From Paralvinella palmiformis (lineage: Eukaryota > Annelida > Polychaeta > Terebellida > Alvinellidae), in assembly GCA_025642065.1 (NCBI GenBank), contig JAODUP010000070.1, positions 281,001 through 345,000 of the forward strand: 64,000 nucleotides of DNA, in the 5' to 3' direction. The notes under the pieces were generated by a model. That model had not been told where the DNA came from. It worked only from the letters and a program-made list of their open reading frames with translations, and did no database searches. Position numbers and translations under genes: made by a program. This document shows, piece after piece, positions 11,111 through 24,600 of the stretch. How positions within the stretch are numbered: position 1 is the first letter of the stretch; each line of letters begins with the position of its first letter.

Positions 11111-13600
11111 TTGCCGCTACCATGCACCTTCCAGCTAGCAACTCGATCCACGATAGAGCGATTTTGTTCATGCGAGCGCCTGTCCATCTGGTCCGACCAC
11201 GAGGCGGTGACTCGATCTAACCAAAGACTATTTATATTTAAGCTCTCTGATCTAACCTCCCGGAGTCGGGTACGGTCATTTTTATAGTATTTTTCATATA
11301 GGCAATAGAGGAACGCAGGGTATATTAGGTGGCATACGTATTTGGGATTTGTGGAAAGAGGTTACAAAAAAAAGATACAGCCTGGAATGGCACACCATCC
11401 GCAACGGGAAAAATCCTAGGCTGACCAGCAACGAACAGCTGCCGCATAAACTGCGGAAGCGGATTCACTAGCTACCAAACGCCACAACGGCAAAAGAGAT
11501 TTCCACTGAAGTTGTAGAAGGGAAGAAGACGAGTTTACTACTACTAGCTACTACTACTAAGCTACTAAGAGGATTTCTCCCATCGTGCCAAGCGGAACAA
11601 GCTGCTATTCTAGAAGACCTATCAGGAACAAATTAACCCAACGGAAGTAAAGATATCATATAATTTTTAATTACAATCCCCCAATATTACATCACAATCA
11701 CAACGTTAAATAGTCTTGCGCAAACGGACAGGAGAACTTAAACGGAAGTCGGGAGCACTGAGATGGACACACGATCTACAGCAGCATATTTAGTCCACAA
11801 TTGGCAGTACTTGCCGTGGATGGATCTGATCTTTTTTCTGGTATGTTTATGCTCCCTTAGAAATGATGCTTCTGTTCGAATAAACTTGACTTCCTTTTGT
11901 ACAAAATTGTGAGCAGACTATACAATGGTAGGTTTTTTAGGGGGTTGTGCTAGCTCTCGTCATCGATCGTTTTTAGTGTATATACTGACTGTTTGTATAC
12001 TGTCCATGATTCAATGGGCAATCAGTTAGTTCTGATATCACAAACTTAGATGTGTGTGTTGTCAGTTCTGTTAGCGTGCGAGTATTTATCTGGACATAGA
12101 GACAGTCAAACGTATGGCTGGGATGTTGTCTGCCGATTGGAAGGGGAGGGGGGGGGGTTGAAGGGTTAAATGAAGCTGTGCATATAGGGTCTCTTGGCTA
12201 AATATCCTGCACGGACACTTATATATAGATTCTGAACCTGCAAAATGTATAATTTGATAATATTACCAGTAATATATTATGAACTGCTCATCCTGTCGCA
12301 CGATGTTGGGGGAAGACATCGAAGTCCCTCATTTTATCTTCAATAGCTGGCTCTGTTTTGATTATCTCCTTTATACCGTCACAAAAACTGTGATCATACA
12401 TTATTGATTGTTCTCTTATTGCTGATGCTATGGCACATTTTTAGTCCTATTTCACTATTTTATTATTGTTGTCGTGTAGCTTACTTGGGGGATTAAACCA
12501 ATAAATCTACATGAGTTCAATAATGTGGGATCGTGTTTATTAACTTAAGTATAAAATGTGCAGATATTACAATGTATCCGACAATTACCTGCGGATGGTG
12601 TGTGGCATTCGACAGAATCACTAAAAAAAGCCCCGGGCACATGCTGCGGTCCAGTTTTGTTAAGCGTCAGGCAGTTAATTAAGTAATAAAGATAGACCTC
12701 CGGCGACTGATTGGCTAAGCCTGTGTGTCTGGCCGGTGACCAGCCACCTAGGCTGCCGTGATGATCATACATCTTAAAAAGGGGTGGGATTACACACACT
12801 GTCCGCGATATATGTGATATCTACTATCTATATATTAACACGCACGCACGCACACGCACGCGCACACACACACACACACACATCTTCTACTTAATTATAT
12901 CATAAGCGATTATATATCATAAGTGATTAATTATTATCATAATTAATATAAAGTTATTACCTCTTGACCACTCCACAACATCGCCATTACACTAGTTTTC
13001 TTCTTCCAGTGAACTTGTAGTGTGCTTAAGAATACGACCTTGAATGTGTCATGGACACTTCAACAGTTAGCTCACGTAAATAGCGTTATCTGTGTGTTCG
13101 TGGGAAAAGATAATACAACGACGACTATTAACCTGTAAAAGGTGAAACAAGACATGCACATATTACCAAGATAATAATATTTATAGACCGATCCAGGCGA
13201 AATGCATTGCATCGGTTACTAACTGCGGTCTCGGGTTAGAAACAGCTCAGTTGCCCACTTTTACTAAACAATGGCAACTTTTCACTAATGGTAAATACTG
13301 GAAATCTTCCAGCTAATTATTTCATATCACACACGAACTGAGTCTAGTATTTCAGCTGAACGATTGTGTCTTTTCAAAGGATTTAACCCAATACTTATCA
13401 AGATATAAACCAATGATTGACCGGACCGATTTTTCCAGATGAATGACACAGCTAAACCTCAGTTATTTATGTTGACTTGTAGGGGATTTTTTAGCATAGG
13501 TTTCAATGGATTAAATAATTGATTTGAAAATTAAACTTTTAGCTGATTGTAAATTTATTTTAATGAAGATTTAAAAAATATTTAATGTAGAGTTTTGGAA
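11111..13600. other. Gene-poor stretch
   Basis: No exon or known element is recognised. It includes a G run near 12150 and an ACGC/(AC)n tract at 12840-12882. Parts of 11100-11300 may be more of the decayed LINE. Confidence 0.3.
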
Positions 13601-13629
13601 ATATAATTTTTACTTGTACCTGGGAATCT

Positions 13630-13631
<2 letters not shown>

Positions 13632-13680
<49 letters not shown>
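13632..13680. repeat. (AT)n microsatellite
   Basis: About 48 bp of uninterrupted AT dinucleotides. Confidence 0.95.
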
Positions 13681-13683
<3 letters not shown>

Positions 13684-14817
13684 CTGTATATTATTGAATA
13701 ATTTTTTTATTACGTTAGAGTATTAACACCCTTGACATTTACATATAGTAAACATTGCACGAATGGCTGCTTCAGAAAATAAAACAGTTCACTTTAAATG
13801 CAAGATATCATGGATAAATACCAATGTTACAGTAATAGCAATCACCCATTGAATTATAATCTATGTGATCATTGATTGTATCCATTCACATTGTCATGTC
13901 AGATGGCAAAGGTTCTACAAAAAATAAGTTTGAACTAGACAGGTCGGACTATGATAGCCATGCAAACCGCGCTGAACGTTACTTAGTTTAGTGGCATATA
14001 TCTATTGGATGAAGTCTATGCCATTCCTATTAAATGTAAAATTATGATCTAGCTGGTAAATAGCCTAAATGCAGCTTTTCGGTGAGATATTTATCGGCCA
14101 CTACACGCGTAATTTTTCATGCAACACAGAGATTCTTAGACTTCTAACCGGAGAATGTAGTGTGAATTTCAGCCGAGTGGTGGCACCAGGGGTAATTGAC
14201 CAAATACCATATAGATTCACCAAAGACCATATAGAATCACTCCGAAAACTATCCAAACAAAAAAATCAACAAGGACAACAAAAACAGACTGAAAATTATG
14301 TTACTCTAAAGAATACAAATTACCAGCTCACATTTCGAAGAAAAAACCCAATGGCACATTACCTGGCTACAGGTTGAAGTCCAAGCTTCTGGGATTGTCA
14401 GGCCGTTTCTGCTGGCGTAAGTCATTCTTCAGACGTATAAAGTTATTGGATGTTCTGAGATGTTTTCTCGTCAGAGACGGTTTCAGAATCGGATTATGGT
14501 TCGTCCAGATCAGTTTACAATATCAGTCTGAAATTTCACCCACATCGAAACGGTTGACGCGCGATGTCGAATCTCTCTAGCTCCGCCGTTAGTTCACCTA
14601 GATATAGGACAGAACTATAACTTGTAGGAGGAAATCGTCGGCTTCATCGGAGTCATAGTCCGCACTCACATGAAGTCAGATATGCTGATGTTGGCGCCTC
14701 GATTCAGACAACAATCCCACAAAGTTATTATTACTGTATTTTGTACAACACACATCTGTACGTATTGCTTTCTGAGATACCCGAAAACATGAAATGAATA
14801 TATGTGTATGTATGGGT
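13681..14817. other. Unassigned sequence with two short ORFs
   Basis: ORFs at 14069-14377 and 14374-14580 (+) are open but resemble nothing I recognise and show no splice or start context worth trusting. No other structure is seen. Confidence 0.25.
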
Positions 14818-14998
14818 GTTTGTTTGCTGTCCCTATTAGCCTCTATTTTGGACTGGTTGAGAAATCTCCTCCCCCACCACTCACAGGTGAGCAGTACGGA
14901 AAGATGGAGCCGAAATACCCTGAGGGTGGTCACTGCCAGAGTGTTACACGTCATCGGGTTTTTTTAACGTCCCCCTTTATTTTAAATAAGAAGAGGGT
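14818..14998 (-). repeat. tRNA-derived SINE family B, 3' part
   Basis: The reverse complement contains aataaagggggacgtt, cactctggcagtgaccaccctc and gtggtgggggaggag, the body of family B. The tRNA-like head is missing and the fragment abuts the LINE at 15002. Confidence 0.7.
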
Positions 14999-15001
14999 GC
15001 A

Positions 15002-15890
15002 CTGACCAGATATTTGCATTGAGAAACATCATAGAGCAGACTCTAGAATGGAACTGCCCACTGTATATCAACTTCATTGATTTCAAAAAGGCCTTTGATA
15101 GTATCCACCATGACACTTTGTGGAAGATCCTATGGAGTACATCTAAAGGTTGTTTCACTGATAGAGACATTCTACGACCACTTTGAATGCAGTGTCATCC
15201 TCAGTAATACATCCTCTGAGTGGTTCCCAGTGAAATCGCGTGTTAGACAGGGATGCACCCTCTCACCCATCCTCTTCTTGGTTGTCATCGACTGGGTCAT
15301 GCGGAAAACTACATCAGATAAACCCAGGGGTATCCAGTGGACTCTCTTTTTCCAGTTAGAAGACCTCGATTTTGCTGATGATCTTGCATTTCTATATTTC
15401 TATCAGTAAGGCTTGACCATCTGCAGGAAAAACTGATAGATTAAAGAGATATGCAAAGCAAACTGGGCTTACAATCAATGCATCCAAAACACAAGTAATG
15501 AGCATCAACACCACACCAACCGCACCTGTCGCCGTAAACGGTGAATCACTTTAGTTTGTACAGGACTTTACCTACCTGGGTAGTCTCATCTGCAAAGAAA
15601 ATGGAGGCCATCAAGGAAGAAGACATCAAGGCAAGACTCGGTAAAGCCCGCTGTGCTTTCGCCAGACTGCAGAACATTCGGAAGTCTAACCAATACATCA
15701 CCAAAACGAAGATAAGACTTTACAACGGTAATGTGAAGTCCATCCTACTGTATGGCTCAGAGTGCTGGCGAGTGGTTAAAGGGGACATGGCAAGGATCAA
15801 TGCGTTCCACAATGGACGTTTGAGAAAGATCTGCCGAATATTCTGGCCAAAGAAAAAAAAAATGGAATTTGGCCAAGACCACGTTTTACT
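15002..15890 (+). pseudogene. LINE reverse transcriptase remnant
   Basis: Non-LTR retrotransposon ORF2 in several frames. The first shows NFIDFKKAFDSIH (RT domain A). A frame change near 15145 leads to VRQGCTLSPILF and the catalytic FADD at about 15372. After stops come the 3' motifs FTYLGSLI, then KTKIRLYNGNVKSILLYGSE and LRKICRIFWP. This order is typical of an endonuclease-reverse transcriptase LINE. At least two frameshifts and several stops make it inactive. The clade is not assigned with confidence (RTE-like wording, by memory). Confidence 0.9.
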
Positions 15891-16191
15891 CTGAGACAAA
15901 CCTTTAATACTATCAGCCCACGAACTTCCCCTAATTATTCCCAACTTATTCCTTTGTTTTCGGTTTGAGAGATAATCAACAAACAGCTGACATTCTTCCA
16001 TCGTCACGCCATAAGCATTTCGCTTACTAATTAATAAAAATGGTGTTATATAAGATCGAAACATCTAGGTAAATACATGAAAAAGAGTACAAACATATCT
16101 AATGCCGTTTTTCATTTATCAATGAGAGTATAAAATATATTCTGACAAATTTACAGATTTTGGGACGCACCGATATGTACATTGAATATGT

Positions 16192-16206
16192 TTTTTTTTT
16201 TTTTTA
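16192..16206. repeat. Poly(T) tract
   Basis: A 15-bp T homopolymer. Confidence 0.9.
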
Positions 16207-16435
16207 AATATGGCTGTAATTGATTGACCATCAGCCGTTCAAAGACTTAAGAGAAGGGTGGATAAAACACCGGGCGTACAGCAGTAAACTCGGACCTTTT
16301 GAGACGGGCAGATAATGCCATTTTTGTAAATGTTGGTGTTAGTCTCATGACACATATCTTTATATTTGTACTCAAGCTTGATTTATTTGCGTTAATAACA
16401 TCCGAGTTCAACTCTCTCGGCGTGCGCATGTCAAG

Positions 16436-16535
16436 GGTGTTTCATCGTTCACTTCGCCTCATTACGTTTGGAGGTCGTACGGCCCATTTAGCCTACCCTG
16501 TGCACAAAAATGGCCACAAAACATCAAACATCCTA
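16436..16535 (+). repeat. tRNA-derived SINE family A, 3' half
   Basis: Contains gtgtttcatcgttcacttcg, the block ggcccatttagcctaccctg and gtgcacaaaa, the family A body. The tRNA head is absent. Confidence 0.75.
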
Positions 16536-17347
16536 GGGTAAATAGAAATAAGTTGTTTTTAATTTGTTTTTCATCTACTAGAAAAAGAAGAGATCCAAAG
16601 GACCTTACATCTGGACGATGTTATTTGATTACTAATATACTGCTATATGTTCATTTTAACGTTCAGTGAGTGAGAGTATTGCATCTTCTTTAGTAACATT
16701 ATCAGGCTCACCAATATTATCAGTTATTGTACTGAACTGCTCATTGGATATATTCTTAATCATCTGGTCAAATATAATATAATCATCTTCATGTAACATG
16801 ATATTTTCAGATAAAATACCCTCGTCCGTCATAAAATGCTACGCCGTCCCTGTATGGAATATAAAAATATTGCCTGACCGAGATTTTGCAGACTCTGGGC
16901 ACGTTGTTTCGCCGTTTCATAAGCATTCCAATTTTAAATCGTTCTGATATTAAAATACCCGTTGTTAAAACATTTCTAATCACCAACATCATAAAGCATG
17001 CTCCTCACATAAAATGGAGTATTTTCAAGTTCTTTTTTAACCAGCCACTGTTGAAATGTTTGTAACTTCGCTAATAAATTTTCGTTGGCATCCGCTTTTG
17101 CATTGTGAGTTTTGTGACACAATTTGCCATGCCGTGAAAATCGCTCAAACCACTGATAATATTAAATTATGTTGATAAAGGATCTAACAATGCGACTTTA
17201 AAACGCCGGGGAGTGTTCCTTAATGAGGTTATACGTATTATATTAACGGTTTGCAGAATGCGTTCATTGGTATATTAGCATTATTTAAACCGTCATAATT
17301 TCATTCATGTTTATGGCTATATGTGCTACAATTAATCTGTATAAACA

Positions 17348-17348
<1 letters not shown>

Positions 17349-17392
<44 letters not shown>
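17349..17392. repeat. (AAT)n microsatellite
   Basis: About 14 uninterrupted ATA/AAT units directly before a repeat flank that hosts the hAT-type element. Confidence 0.95.
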
Positions 17393-17393
<1 letters not shown>

Positions 17394-17482
17394 TGTGACA
17401 TTTATGTAGCGCCCTATTCAGCTAGATATCTGCTCTAATCCGCTTTACAGTATTATTAACCCTGACTCAGACCTGTTCCAAT

Positions 17483-18619
17483 CAGGGTTGGGGCGATTAC
17501 AGGACCAATGTAATCGGATTACTATTACGATTACTTGAGAATACCACGATTACGATTACATTAATTCTGACTTTAATCGATTACGAATACACTGTGAAGT
17601 AATCATGGTTACAATCATGATTACAATGTATATAACACAAAAATGAATGCGATTCTTCATCGAAATACTCAGTAAGGTCTATATAATAAATATAATAATT
17701 AGAATATTGTCAAATCCCCAAACTAACCTACTCCGTAAATTAACCACCTCTGTAAATGGTCCACTTTTTCACAATCTTAAATTATTACTATGCCTTTAAT
17801 TATATGTTTCTTCTAAAACTCGGCCGCCTCCCAACTCCGTACTTCGACCTTTGATCTCTGTCTAATGCACACGTCAGTCACCCCCCGTATGTCGATCGGA
17901 GGCCTTGCTTGCTTGTGTTTCGGGGAAGAATCCCCAGACTGTCGTTGGATCGGCACAGCCTCTCGGTGTCCAAGATATCGCATGCGTTAATTTAATTGGC
18001 TGCTTGTCATCCAACTGTTGGCCAATCAGGGTCGTTTGCAGCTGGACTTAAAACACCTGTGTCAGAAAGAAGCCATGCAGGACTGGTTGTTTAACTAACT
18101 TGGGCTTTAACCGTGTGAAAATAACACCGGTTAATCTGATATGCCTGTTTATATGACTTATAGTTATAATAGCGACAACATCTGAAGCAGGGGGGATGCA
18201 TTATATAAGCAATGCTTCAAGCATCCTCCTTTTCAACAGTCTATATGTGTTTGATTTCGTTAAAATTATGTATTTTAATGTTGAAATAAACGAATTGGAT
18301 TGAAAAAAGTGTTTCAACACATTTTCCTTTCATGTTTACAAATAAACTGACATGTCATCATAAATATGACCGCAGTAATTCACTTCTATTGTTATCTGTT
18401 GCCTTACCTACCAAACCATATCTCTGGCGTGATATAACATGGTAAATAATCAAACATCTTATGTAATCGTGAAAGTAATCGCTGATTGCGATTACATTTA
18501 CAATATAATCGAATACGATTACGATTACATTTCATCTGGGAATGGCGATTGCGATTACTGGAGATCATCTAATCGATTATAGTCGATTACTATTACCGAT
18601 TACGATTACCCCAACGCTG
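17483..18619. mobile_element. Non-autonomous hAT-type element
   Basis: Begins CAGGGTTGGGGCGATTAC and ends GATTACCCCAACGCTG, imperfect terminal inverted repeats of the CAG...CTG kind found in hAT transposons. Subterminal regions are packed with GATTAC/GTAATC motifs on both strands. Flanking octamers gttccaat (17475-17482) and gttctatt (18620-18627) agree at 6 of 8 positions, the 8-bp target duplication expected for hAT. It carries no transposase ORF. It sits inside another repeat-like flank (gcgccctattca, ccgctttacag). Confidence 0.85.
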
Positions 18620-18655
18620 GTTCTATTCCAGTACTCATCTGGACTCTCAAGGGAG

Positions 18656-18657
<2 letters not shown>

Positions 18658-18729
<72 letters not shown>
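18658..18729. repeat. (AT)n microsatellite
   Basis: About 70 bp of AT dinucleotides with one phase change near 18687. Confidence 0.95.
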
Positions 18730-18731
<2 letters not shown>

Positions 18732-18940
18732 CATGATATTATTATGTGTATAACCTGGTTCACTCGGGTAATGTACATATTATCTGAATTATGTCTTACC
18801 AATTTATACACATTACCTTTCAAAATGCTGTCAACGATGTTGTAGTTTAATCCGCCAAATGTTAACTCAGGTTAAGCACATTGCACCTATATTGCTATGA
18901 TATGGATTTGCCTTAACCGGCAAGAATCACAGATTTAATT

Positions 18941-19160
18941 ACGGAGATTAATTTCTCGGCTCACAACATCGAGGGTGGTTGATCACGTTGAATGGCGCTG
19001 CCGTCTCCAAGGAATTAATTTAAAAAAGGGACGTTGTAAAGATCGGCGGAAGTCGTAATACACTCTGTGGCAGTGACCAACTTCTGTATATTTCGGGTCC
19101 ACTTTTCTGTACTGCTCTCCTCTGAGTGGTGGGAGAGGATATGTAAAACAGCCACTCAAT
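18941..19160 (+). repeat. tRNA-derived SINE family B, 5'-truncated
   Basis: Contains ttaatttctcggctcacaac, gctgccgtctcc, gggacgtt and cagtgacca in family order; the tRNA-like head is replaced by unrelated sequence. Confidence 0.7.
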
Positions 19161-19698
19161 AAAGAAAGTAACCACACTGGAATTAATTAATTAAATGCTC
19201 GTACTTTCGTGTACTATTCCTGTTCCATGATTATAGATCATGAACATTTTAAGTCGGCTCTAAAAACACACATACGCTCAAAGTTGCTTTCTCAGATAAA
19301 TAGTAATTATCCTTTAAATCTCTTATATGTTTTTTTAACAGACATATTATTTGGGGTAGTATTATATTACATATTATTTGTACAGCGCCTTATTGAATGC
19401 CCCCTGCTAGTAAAGGCGCTTTTTAAAATATACATGATCATTTATCAAAAAACGAAAGAGCCACTACACATGCCACCTACCCAACGTGTCTATAATGTAT
19501 ATTTACCCCCTCTATACTTTATAAATTTTACCCGATACTTTCAAAGTGAAAACAATTTGATTGTATATATTGTGTTAATTTTTATTAATTCATCAAAGCA
19601 GTCAATATTCAAATATCAATAATCGCTATGATTGTTCACTTAATTCACTCTTTTGTTTAATTTTAGTTCCAACAGATGGTTAATTGCATTTTGTGCAG

Positions 19699-19800
19699 CC
19701 TCGACCACCTCATCTCGACCACCTCATCTCGACCACCTCATCTCGACCACCTCATCTCGACCACCTCATCTCACCACCTCATCTCAACCACCTCATCTCG
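19699..19800. repeat. 14-bp minisatellite
   Basis: About seven copies of ctcgaccacctcat, the last ones diverged. A 137-codon + strand ORF (19684-20097) runs through it, but nothing in its translation is recognised. Confidence 0.9.
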
Positions 19801-20409
19801 AATTCAGTTGACTTTGCAGCAAAGTTTGACGTAGGGAAAGGTTCTAAAATTGTAGTACATACGTCACCAGCCGAATACAAAGCCGTCGTATACACACATC
19901 AAAAGGGGTTTCGAGAGTATTTTCCTCCCACGAATGCCACCTTTCACAACATTTGTGTACACATTCTAGTCGCTGCAATCTGGCGCGATACCGATGATAT
20001 TCCTGGGATCCGCACATCATCTAGCTGTCATCCGATTGAATATATAGGCACTGCATATGTCACTTATAGTCACCGACACGTACAGTGGCACATTTGATGG
20101 CACAATCCAACTTCCTTTAATCATTCGAAATCACTTATTCTGTTATTAGACTCGGTTTTGCTGGCATGCTTTCTTTGTAGCTTAATTTTACGCAGATGGT
20201 GGATAACTTGAAACAGGAATTAGTTTTCTCAGTGGATGCTTAATTGTTCCTCGTGTACTAACTGTGGCGTCATATCATATCATATAGATGCATGGTTCCT
20301 CTGTATACGATGCCGGGTTCCTCAGGTGCTGATTCCGGTTGGAATGTGGGCAAGATGGGACTATTTTCGACTAACTGCAGTTTGCGTATGGGTAAACTTT
20401 AGCATTGAT

Positions 20410-21020
20410 TAAGTCTAGCGGTAGCGTGTTGTACCACGGAATCCTGGACAAAATCTCACAGGACAAAATCCCACGGTACAAAATCTACCCGGACATAATC
20501 CCACGGTACAAAATCCCACAGGACATAATACCATAAAGTGAATAGAGGGACAAAATCCCACACAATAAAATATCATTAAACATTAATATAACAGAACAAA
20601 TATATGTAAATATTTCGAGGCATTATTTCACTATATTTGTTAATTCATGTCATTTAATTAATTTACCCGGTAATACATAAAGAAAGATAGTCATTTAATT
20701 TTATTGCGTATATTAATAAATAATTAAGGAAAAGAAAGTGTTTAAAATTTATTGTGTGGGATTTTGTCCCTCTTCACTTTCTGGGATTATGTCCTGTGAT
20801 ATTTTGTACTGTATGATTGTGTCCGGGTAGATTTTGTCCTGTGAGATTTTGTCTGGATTCCGGACCATAGATCACTACCACACGTGTTCGAATCTCGGCG
20901 TGGGCATATATCTGAAGGTTGTTTCATCTTTGACTTCGCTTCATATTGTCTTTGGAGGTCGCTCGGCCCAGTTAGCCTACCATGTGCACAAAAGTGGCCG
21001 TAAAACATCAAACATCATCA
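20410..21020 (+). repeat. tRNA-derived SINE family A, split by an insertion
   Basis: The head (gtctagcggtagcgtgttg) lies at 20412-20430. The rest (gatcactaccacacgtgttc, gaatctcggcgtgggcatat, tttagcc-like body, cgtaaaacatcaaacatcatc tail) resumes at 20868. The 424-bp palindromic element between them explains the split. Confidence 0.85.
20438..20861. mobile_element. Foldback MITE with ~120-bp repetitive arms
   Basis: Starts ggaatcctggacaaaatc and ends with its near complement gattttgtctggattcc. The left arm 20438-20563 and right arm 20745-20861 are inverted copies built from the subrepeat ggacaaaatcccac/cggtacaaaatc. The centre is AT-rich. Flanks gtaccac and ggaccat look like a 7-bp target duplication within the SINE. 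There is no coding capacity. Confidence 0.85.
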
Positions 21021-21125
21021 ACATTATAATAAAAATATACAATACTTGAAAAAATTAGATTTTTAAATATAATGTGTGTGTGTGTACTTTTAAGTGACAT
21101 ACTGATTATTTTGAAATCAAAAGTA

Positions 21126-21128
<3 letters not shown>

Positions 21129-21160
<32 letters not shown>

Positions 21161-21162
21161 GT

Positions 21163-21199
<37 letters not shown>

Positions 21200-21200
21200 A
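21129..21200. repeat. Compound (TA)n(GT)n microsatellite
   Basis: TA dinucleotides run into GTGTGCGTGTGT repeats. Confidence 0.95.
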
Positions 21201-21613
21201 TTAGCGAAAGGAGCTACGTGAATATACCTTATGCTGGTTAACTCTTGAACATCTTCAGCTTGATAAAACATAATGGAATCATTAACGTAATAATAAATTC
21301 TGCTTTGAAGTTCAAACCTGAATTGCAATTCAATGTGCTGTTTGCAAATGCGCTGATTCACCTCACTTGCTTCGATGTTATTGAATATAAAAGTAATTAG
21401 CAAGTGGCTCATTTATCCTATACCCACATAATTAGAAACATAGATCTATAATTATTGCATTGAAAACCAGAACAAAACCCAGTAGGCGACAGCCAGGGGT
21501 TCTCTAAGTTACAAGAACAAAACCGTGTCGAAGCCATTAGGGACGAAACTTTGGTAGGCCGATGTCCCCCAGATCCCGCCGGAAAAAGTTGGAGCGTAGC
21601 TTTGGCTATCAAG

Positions 21614-24600
21614 ATGGCGACTGCCGGTCGTTTGATTGAAATTCCTCTTAGGGATACTGATGATGAGGTAATTATTGATTCGCCGTTGGTTTTTTATTGT
21701 TTAAAGAAGTGATTTTTGGTTATGGTTTACTGTCAATATGAATTTCACTGTTATGCAGTAAATGCGACTTAACACATGCTGTACCGCGACTATGCCGGGT
21801 ACGCTACGGCTTACCTTACAGTGACGCGGGATGCATGCACTCCTACACAGTACACTGCTACACGCCTACAGCCGCATGATTTCCTAACAGTTGGCAGTAT
21901 AGCTAGTTTGATACTTAATATTGTGATACTATCGAAACGCTAGACCTGGTGCTCATACTTTCATAGTGAAGCTATATTTAGTCGATAGATCTACTGGCTA
22001 GATCTAAACACTAGTCACTAGCCTTTCGTATTTCCCCTGTCCTGTTAGTGTTACCAGTTCTCGATCATATTGGGCTAAAATCTCGTTTAGCCAATTTGGC
22101 TAGAGAGCCAAAATTCTTTTAGCTAAATGAAAATTGGTTTAGCCATTTTTTTTTTACATTGCAAGAGAAATGTTAAAACTTAAGCTATAAATTTAGAAGC
22201 ACATAAAGAATGTCAATAACCATGACATGTGCTATAGTATTCCTTGCTATTTTGGTAATACTACTAGTCGTCAGTGGTCTGCTGATCCTTGGTGCTTAAC
22301 TACGACATCCACTGACAAAAACATTTGACATCTTGGCACATACACAGATGTTGCACCTGAACAATTAACCAAGGAAAGGTCACTAACGAGTCAGCTTTTA
22401 TAAGTTGGGGCTTTGTAAGCTCACTTTTCTCCATTTCTGATTTAGCTTTCGATTCATAATTAAGGTTACATGTGTTCCATTTCTTGCTGTATTCCAAAAA
22501 TTTGCATAAAGCCGATATTCCGTATGCGTTATGCAAATACGGCAGGAAATGGAACACATGTAAACGTACCAGCATGATTCCACATGTGCTATTTGCGAAT
22601 GCATAAAACGGTTTGCTCAGTTTGGGGTAGGGACCCCTGACTGTCGCTTATTGGGCACAGCCACCTGGTGTTAATTTCTGTAAATGGGAAAGAGATAGAA
22701 ATCCATCATATAAACAAGACTGTGTGCTTTTATTAACTGTAATCAAAGACCACAGGCCAATCAGGAGAGTATTTGAGCTAAAAATCGGTCCAAAATGCAG
22801 CCTACAACTGGGAACGGGGCTTTTTAGCAACCATTGGTGAGATAAACTATGATACTTTTTCCACTGTGAGGAACTCCAAAACGGTGGAAGATGTATATTT
22901 TATGGTTCTTAGTCACTAAGAACCATCGAAAATATGACTTGACACTGTGGACAACCAAGCATGTGACTTTACTTGTCCGATTACGTAGTTTGTGTTGTCC
23001 CGAACAGGCAGACAACCATTAATATTGAGCCCTGGTTTTAATAGAATAAAATGTACTCCAAGTAATGCAATTATTATATATCTCACGTTTTATAAAGTAA
23101 TATCAGTAAGATTGAATTAAGATCTAAAGGAAGCAAGACAACACTATTCAGTATGCAAATATCTCTGTTCCGCAAAAGCTGTATGTGCTGTCTGGATGAC
23201 CAAAGCTAATGTTCCCTCTGATCTCTTGGTAAATCGCACTTTGATTAAATGCTAACTAGTCCATTTCACTAGTGCCATAGTACATGCATATGTTTTGGTG
23301 TGTTTTTTTAAATTTCAATATTTAAAATCCATTATCTGTATTTAATTTTAATCCAAGTTGTAGCTATTTCAGTGTTTGTCATCTATTTTAAGACAGTGTA
23401 TTAATATTGAAGTGTGCATTGGTGATTGGAACTATTTTTATTGTGGTGTGATGATTTTCGCTGAACCAATATTAAACAGGGTTCCCACACATCTTGGAAA
23501 ACCTGAACAATAACAAATTAATTTTCCAGGATCTTGGAGAAATGATTGCAGTTTTAAGTCGCATCTCACAGCACAGCATTACATTTTCAGCATGTTTCTA
23601 GTTTTAATTATTCCAAAGAAGTTTGAGCCCTAGGAAATGTGTCAGTCTTATCAGGAATCAGATTGATAAAAGCAGTGTTTTATTTATTTAGCAAGTTGGT
23701 TTGATCTTAGTTTGGGTAGTTCATACTTGTCAGCAGATTGCTGGAAATGTCAACACCAGTATCAATGTGCTAATGTTACAAACTTGGTATTTACTCAATA
23801 TTATTCTAAACTTAGTCACTGGCTCCAGTCTTGTACTCCTGTCTTTTTAATTATTACAAAACCTTATTTAAATAATCCTGATAAACACATTATCTCTACT
23901 TTTAGGTCATTGAGTTAGATTTGGATCAGCTTCCAGAAGGAGAAGAAGTAGTGAACATATTAAGACAAGAACAAGCACCTTTACCACTTTGGGTTACTTT
24001 ATCTGTAAGTCATTTTGCTTTATAATAACAATACAACAGCTTCATAACTATCTTCATTAAAAATATTTGTATCAAAACAACCAGAATTCTTGGACATCTT
24101 CTGTGAACATGTTTCTTATGATAAACATGTTCTCAATTTTTGATACTGTAAAGATAATAGCATAAAAAATAGGCAGAGATGCTAAAAAATAATCCATAGA
24201 GCTAGTATTGTAACATAATTGTTTCTGTGACTCAATCTTGGTAATGAAATATATGTTATTTAAAGCCATTGAATAATTTTTTACTGATTTCAGTTTGAGT
24301 ATTACAAACAGGGTCTAGTTGAAGATTTTGTGAAGATATTGGAAGAGTCTAGGACACACGCCAACCTGAATTATGCCAACTTTGAAAAGGACCAGATGCG
24401 TGCCCTGGACACGCTGGCTGCCTACTATGTCCAACAGGCACACAAAGAAAAAGACAAAGATCTCAAGAAGGAGTTATTTACACAGGCCACTCTGTTATAC
24501 ACCACAGCAGACAAAATCATTATGTATGACCAGGTAAGAGATATATAGGATGCAGCCTGACCATTGTTAATTTTTTGGCCATACATTTCTGAAGGGCCTA

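Noticed and set aside
19209..19622. 137-codon AT-rich + strand ORF
   Set aside because: Composition matches the AT-rich background; no recognisable domain or splice context.
19699..19800. Regularly spaced repeats resembling a CRISPR array
   Set aside because: A contiguous 14-bp tandem repeat without spacers in a eukaryotic genome: a minisatellite.
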